Of a stretch of 64,000 nucleotides of DNA, positions 60,346 to 64,000 are shown piece by piece; the first letter of the stretch is position 1; each line of letters begins with the position of its first letter. The stretch lies in assembly GCA_030847615.1 (NCBI GenBank), contig JAUMIR010000001.1, positions 439,448,687 through 439,512,686 on the forward strand, written 5' to 3'. The stretch is from Gambelia wislizenii. Lineage: Eukaryota > Chordata > Lepidosauria > Squamata > Crotaphytidae. Below the pieces are notes generated by a model. That model had not been told where the DNA came from. It worked only from the letters and a program-made list of their open reading frames with translations, and did not search any database. Position numbers and translations under genes: made by a program.

Positions 60346-60571
60346 CAGTTGTCCCTTCATATTCGCTGGGGTTTGGTTCCAGGACCCCCATGAATACCCA
60401 AATCCGTGAATACTCTAGTCCCATTATATGCAATGGCTTAGCAAAATGGTGTCCCTTATATAAGATGACAAAATCAAGGTTTGCTTTTTGGATTATTTTT
60501 TAAAGAATATTTTCAAGCCGTGAATCCTTAAATCCGTGAATGCCAAATCCATGAATATGGAGGGACAACTG
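60346..60571. mobile_element. Tigger/MER2-like short DNA transposon
   Basis: Left end CAGTTGTCCCTTCATATTCG and right end GAATATGGAGGGACAACTG are inverted repeats flanked by TA. It is the best-preserved of the three close copies. Confidence 0.82.
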
Positions 60572-61894
60572 TATATCCAGAATAGTTTCAAAGTTGTTTT
60601 TCAGAGTAGAAAGCAATATTGCATCATCAGCATACATTGCACTTTATTAGAGGCTTCTGTTTGCATTCTTCAAACCTCACACTACTATCAATGGTCATAT
60701 AGTGTTAATTCAATGGGTCTACTCTAGTTGGGACCAGCAATTTAATTTAGGCGTCTGATTCTTTTAACACTTCTGCATTGGTATCTGGGTAGCACTAGCA
60801 GAAATAGGAGTCCAACGACATCTAGAGAGCCACACATTCCACATCCACATTCCACTATAAAACTTTTTTTAAAGGACAATTATCTTACATATTGTTGAGT
60901 TCTTTTTAGTTTTTTAAAATATTTTAATGTTACTGTAAATAGATTTGAGGTGATGAGATATTAGTTACTATTATCAATATCTCTGAGGAAATGGTTTTCT
61001 CTGAAGCCTTTCCATCTTTAGTGCAGTGGGGAGGGGATAAAGAATTGCAATCCTGCTTAAGTTCCTGTGTCCCAGCCCCCCCTGCCAATTTAAACATTTT
61101 AAAAAGTCATTTGCAAGTTAAATATGACAACATAACAAAGATATTGGCATTGGGTGTGTTTCAGTGACTTAAATGCCTGCTTTTCCAAAAAGGCTTAGGT
61201 GTTTTCCTTTTTAAAATCTTAGAATGGCAAGAATAAGTATGAGTGCTGGGAGGGAGGTACCAGTCATGTGAATTCAGGGAAGAAACTACAAGAAGAGAAA
61301 GTAACTTGTCATAAAAGGAACAAGCTAAGAACAGTATTGGAGAGTGAGCAACAGAATACTGTGAAAAGATCAGTGGGTAACAAAGACATGCTATGGGTTT
61401 CCTATTGTCATGTGTGGCTACTTTCTGACACTGAATCTTTAGTATATCTTTCATTCCCTCCCTACTGTTACTACTACTCTCCTCTGTAGAGTTGACTTTG
61501 CGAAAGGAATAGAAGTCTTCAAATAACCAAGAAAAGATAAAAAGGTAGCAAAACAAGGCTTGTTAGGGAGGAGTTTCCAAGGCCTTGTTATGATAACCAA
61601 GAAGGCCCTGTCAACAGTGTAAAGGGACATAATTCAGAGACAAACTGCACGTAACTTGTTTTTCCTTATTCAAAAGTAAGCATGAGGAACCAGCTCCAAA
61701 TGGAGTTTCTGGGGATATGGGGTTAGGGAGACTGAAAGCGCTTCCTCCTGCTGTGATTCAAATCTGTGGGAGCAACACATGGCCATTACCTAAGCCTGCT
61801 AGGGCACCTTTGCAAAAGTGGTTGCTTTATGAGCTGCTATTTGAATGGTTACATCTAATGGAACTGGGTGGTTTCCTGATGGGTTCTGGTTGAC
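60572..61894. other. BAZ1A upstream intron, nothing recognised
   Basis: No exon, RNA gene or classifiable repeat is seen. A 131-codon open frame on the minus strand at 61161-61556 has no recognisable domain. Confidence 0.35.
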
Positions 61895-63745
61895 CGCTGC
61901 AGAACCAGAGAGCTGGAATAGACCACAAGGGCCATCCAGTCTAATCCCCTGACATATAGGAATACACAATCAAAGCACTCCTAACAGATGGCCATCCAGC
62001 CTTTGGTTAAAAACCTCCAAAAAACAAAAACTCCACCACTCCCCAAGGTAGCATATTCTATTGTTGAACACCTCTTACCCACAGGAGGTCTTCCTAATAT
62101 TTAGGTGGAATCTCTTTTCTTGTAGTTTGAATCCATTGTTCCTGTCCTAGTCTCTGGAGTAGCACAAAACAAGCTTGCTCCATCTTCAATATGACATCCT
62201 TTCCAATATTTAAACATGGCTATCATGTCACCTTTTAACCTTATCATCTTCAGGATAAACATGCCCCGTTCCCTAAGCCGCTCCTCATAGGGCATGGCTT
62301 CCAGATCTTTTACCATTTTGGTCACCTTCCTCTGGACACGTTCCAGCTTTTCAATATCCTTTTTTTTATAATTAATTTTTATTAACATCTTTTACACTTA
62401 ACACAGTTATTACAGTTGTTACTATAGTATCTTATACATTCTTTCTTCTTCCAAATACATACATACAAACTTATTATTCTACTATCCCTTTTCCATATTA
62501 TCTAAAATCCTCCTTTATTCTCTTCCTTAATTCATTATGTCATTATTTCATTCTATCCTTTTATCCTTTCCTTTCATCCAACCTATTCAACCCTTTTCAC
62601 TCCCAAGTTCACTCGTTACTTCCCATTAAGAATTATCACCTCTGGTTATCACCATTAATAAGCCTTTCAGTATAGTATAGTATTTTTATATCTGCACTTC
62701 AATTATGACAACAATTCTTTATAATTTTCACAAATTTCAAAAATGGGTGTGGTCTTTTTATCCTTTTATACAAGAAACCCAGAATTTATCCAGCCGCCCC
62801 ATACTGTCTCTAAATATGCTTTAATCTCATTCCATTCATTTTCAAAATTTTCCACATCCTTATTTTTTATAACTCTTGTCAATTTGTCCAAATATATTAA
62901 TTCTACCACTTTAATAGTCCACTCCTCTCTTGTGGGTATGCTATCAAGTTTCCAATGTCGTGCAAAAACAGTTCTTGCAGCAACTATTAAATTGAATATT
63001 ATTCTCTCCTCATCTTTTTTAATTTCATCACCAAACAGACATACCAAATAAGTCTCTGGCCGCATTTGAAATTTCCTTTTCACAATCTTCTCTACCGAAT
63101 CATGAACCATTGACCAAAATTTGTGTGCTTTCTTGCATGACCACCAGCAATGAAAAAATGTTCCCACTTCTTCTTTACCTTTCCAGAATCGATTATTCAT
63201 GTTCTTATATATTCTAGATAGCTTATCTGGTGTCATATACCATCTGAAAAACATTTTCCAGCAGTTTTCCCTTAAATCCTGACAAACTGTTACTCTCATG
63301 GTTTTGTTCCATAATTTCTCCCACTGTTCATACAAAATTGGTGTACCTATATTCTTAGCCCACGTAATCATAGGTTCCTTTACCGCTTCATCCTCACAAT
63401 CCCAGTTTAATAGTACCTTATATATTTTAGATAATATCTTAGAATCTCCTAAGAATATAATTTCTTCTATTGCTGTCTTATTTTCTTTAAGTCCGAAAAT
63501 TCTTATGTCCTGTTTCAGTTTCTCCCATATCTGCCTATACAACCACCACTGGCAATTAATACCTTCATTGTTTATTTCTTCTTGAGTTTTTATTTCTGGC
63601 TGATTCCCTTTCCATTTTATTAAGTCTTTATATTTCAGTCATTCAATATCCTTCTTGAATTGTGGTGCCCAGAACTGGACACAGTATTCCAGGTGAGGTC
63701 TAACCAAAGCAGAACAGAGTGGTAATGGCCAAATGGCCTGGGCAG
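61895..63745 (-). mobile_element. CR1-type LINE 3' end, split by an L1 insertion
   Basis: The minus strand at 62101-62361 reads KDIEKLERVQRKVTKMVKDL, EAMPYEERLRERGMFILKMI and HIEDGASLFCATPETRTG, the C-terminus of a CR1 reverse transcriptase. Its 3' untranslated part follows at 61895-62100. Upstream of the L1, at 63654-63720, the plus-strand text CTTGAATTGTGGTGCCCAGA continues the same CR1 frame. A (CAAGAAAAGA)-type end repeat is not visible. Confidence 0.8.
62362..63641 (-). mobile_element. L1-clade LINE, 5' truncated, with 12-bp target duplication
   Basis: A 258-codon minus-strand frame (62766-63542) reads WYMTPDKLSRIYKNMNNRFW, VGTFFHCWWSCKKAHKFWSM and LIVAARTVFARHWKLDSIPT, the C-terminal tail of L1-type ORF2 proteins. 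The A-rich tail lies at 62361-62390 (T-rich on the plus strand). TTCAATATCCTT occurs at both ends (62350-62361 and 63642-63653), the target duplication. Reverse transcriptase and endonuclease are lost by 5' truncation. Confidence 0.88.
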
Positions 63746-64000
63746 TTGAAATAATAGCTGCTACATGACACACACACCACACCTGGGATCTTTTTCCTAT
63801 GGTAAAAGACTATGGTCAAGAAAAGAGACGTTTCAGATTTACCAGCAAAGCCACTCGATACCCCAGAAAGGCTCATTACCCCTTTTTTAAAAAAATAAAA
63901 TTTAAATAACATATTAGTATACAACCATCTTAATATATAATTCTCTTGGGTATGTTGCCGTTTCCAGTGTGCTGACTGGCCGCTTAGGACAGCTACCAAC
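63746..64000. other. End of window, nothing recognised
   Basis: No exon or classifiable repeat is seen. A short open frame on the minus strand has no recognisable domain. Confidence 0.35.

Noticed and set aside
61161..61556. 131-codon open frame on the minus strand
   Set aside because: It has no recognisable domain; length alone is not enough in 64 kb.
47154..64000. First coding exon of BAZ1A
   Set aside because: Reading the minus strand for the expected N-terminal peptide found no match; it probably lies beyond 64000.
1..64000. CRISPR arrays, operons, riboswitches, phage-like modules
   Set aside because: The sequence is eukaryotic, with spliced genes and vertebrate repeats; no such structure is present.

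Overview
The window is vertebrate genomic DNA, almost certainly from a squamate reptile (lizard or snake). Its one cellular gene is a BAZ1A (ACF1) orthologue on the minus strand. The repeats around it are those typical of squamate genomes: DIRS-like tyrosine-recombinase retrotransposons, Penelope-like elements, L1, L2, CR1 and BovB-type LINE pieces, tRNA-derived SINEs, and Tigger- and hAT-like non-autonomous DNA transposons. I cannot name a species. Nothing prokaryotic is present: no operons, ribosome binding sites or CRISPR arrays.

BAZ1A: fourteen coding exons run from 47153 down to 8198, adding up to 1962 coding bases (about 654 codons). They join in a single frame with every intron phase matching. 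They correspond to about residues 38 to 690 of the roughly 1556-residue human protein: most of the WAC domain, the acidic and basic linker, the charged coiled coil, the DDT domain and the WHIM1 region. The first coding exon should lie above 64000 (I could not find it by eye between 47154 and 64000). The PHD finger, bromodomain and remaining exons lie below 1. Thirteen internal introns are complete; one has a GC-AG donor. BAZ1A is the large non-catalytic partner of the SMARCA5 (SNF2H) ATPase in the ACF and CHRAC nucleosome-spacing complexes.

Repeat layout: 1-5290 is a DIRS-like element (minus; gag, reverse transcriptase, RNase H, start of the tyrosine recombinase) cut by the window edge. 5505-5955, 37505-38264 and 50657-54681 are three copies of one APE-type LINE; the last looks full length, with an 11-bp target duplication and a long (GA)n tail. 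15490-17530 holds two Penelope-like fragments in opposite orientation, and a third tail lies at 59330-59610. 34980-36460, 38880-40660 and 40720-45180 are further DIRS-like remnants, and 55880-59230 is a diverged DIRS-like lineage with recombinase. 61895-63745 is a CR1 tail split by an L1 insertion with a 12-bp target duplication. At least ten short Tigger-like elements with TA target duplications, one hAT-like element with a perfect 8-bp duplication and two SINEs are scattered through the introns.

All the mobile-element genes I read are broken by stops, frameshifts or lost catalytic residues. I found no convincing undescribed system. The most useful observations are structural: the BAZ1A exon model, its GC-AG intron, an altered AT-hook-like stretch, and the element histories that can be dated by nesting.
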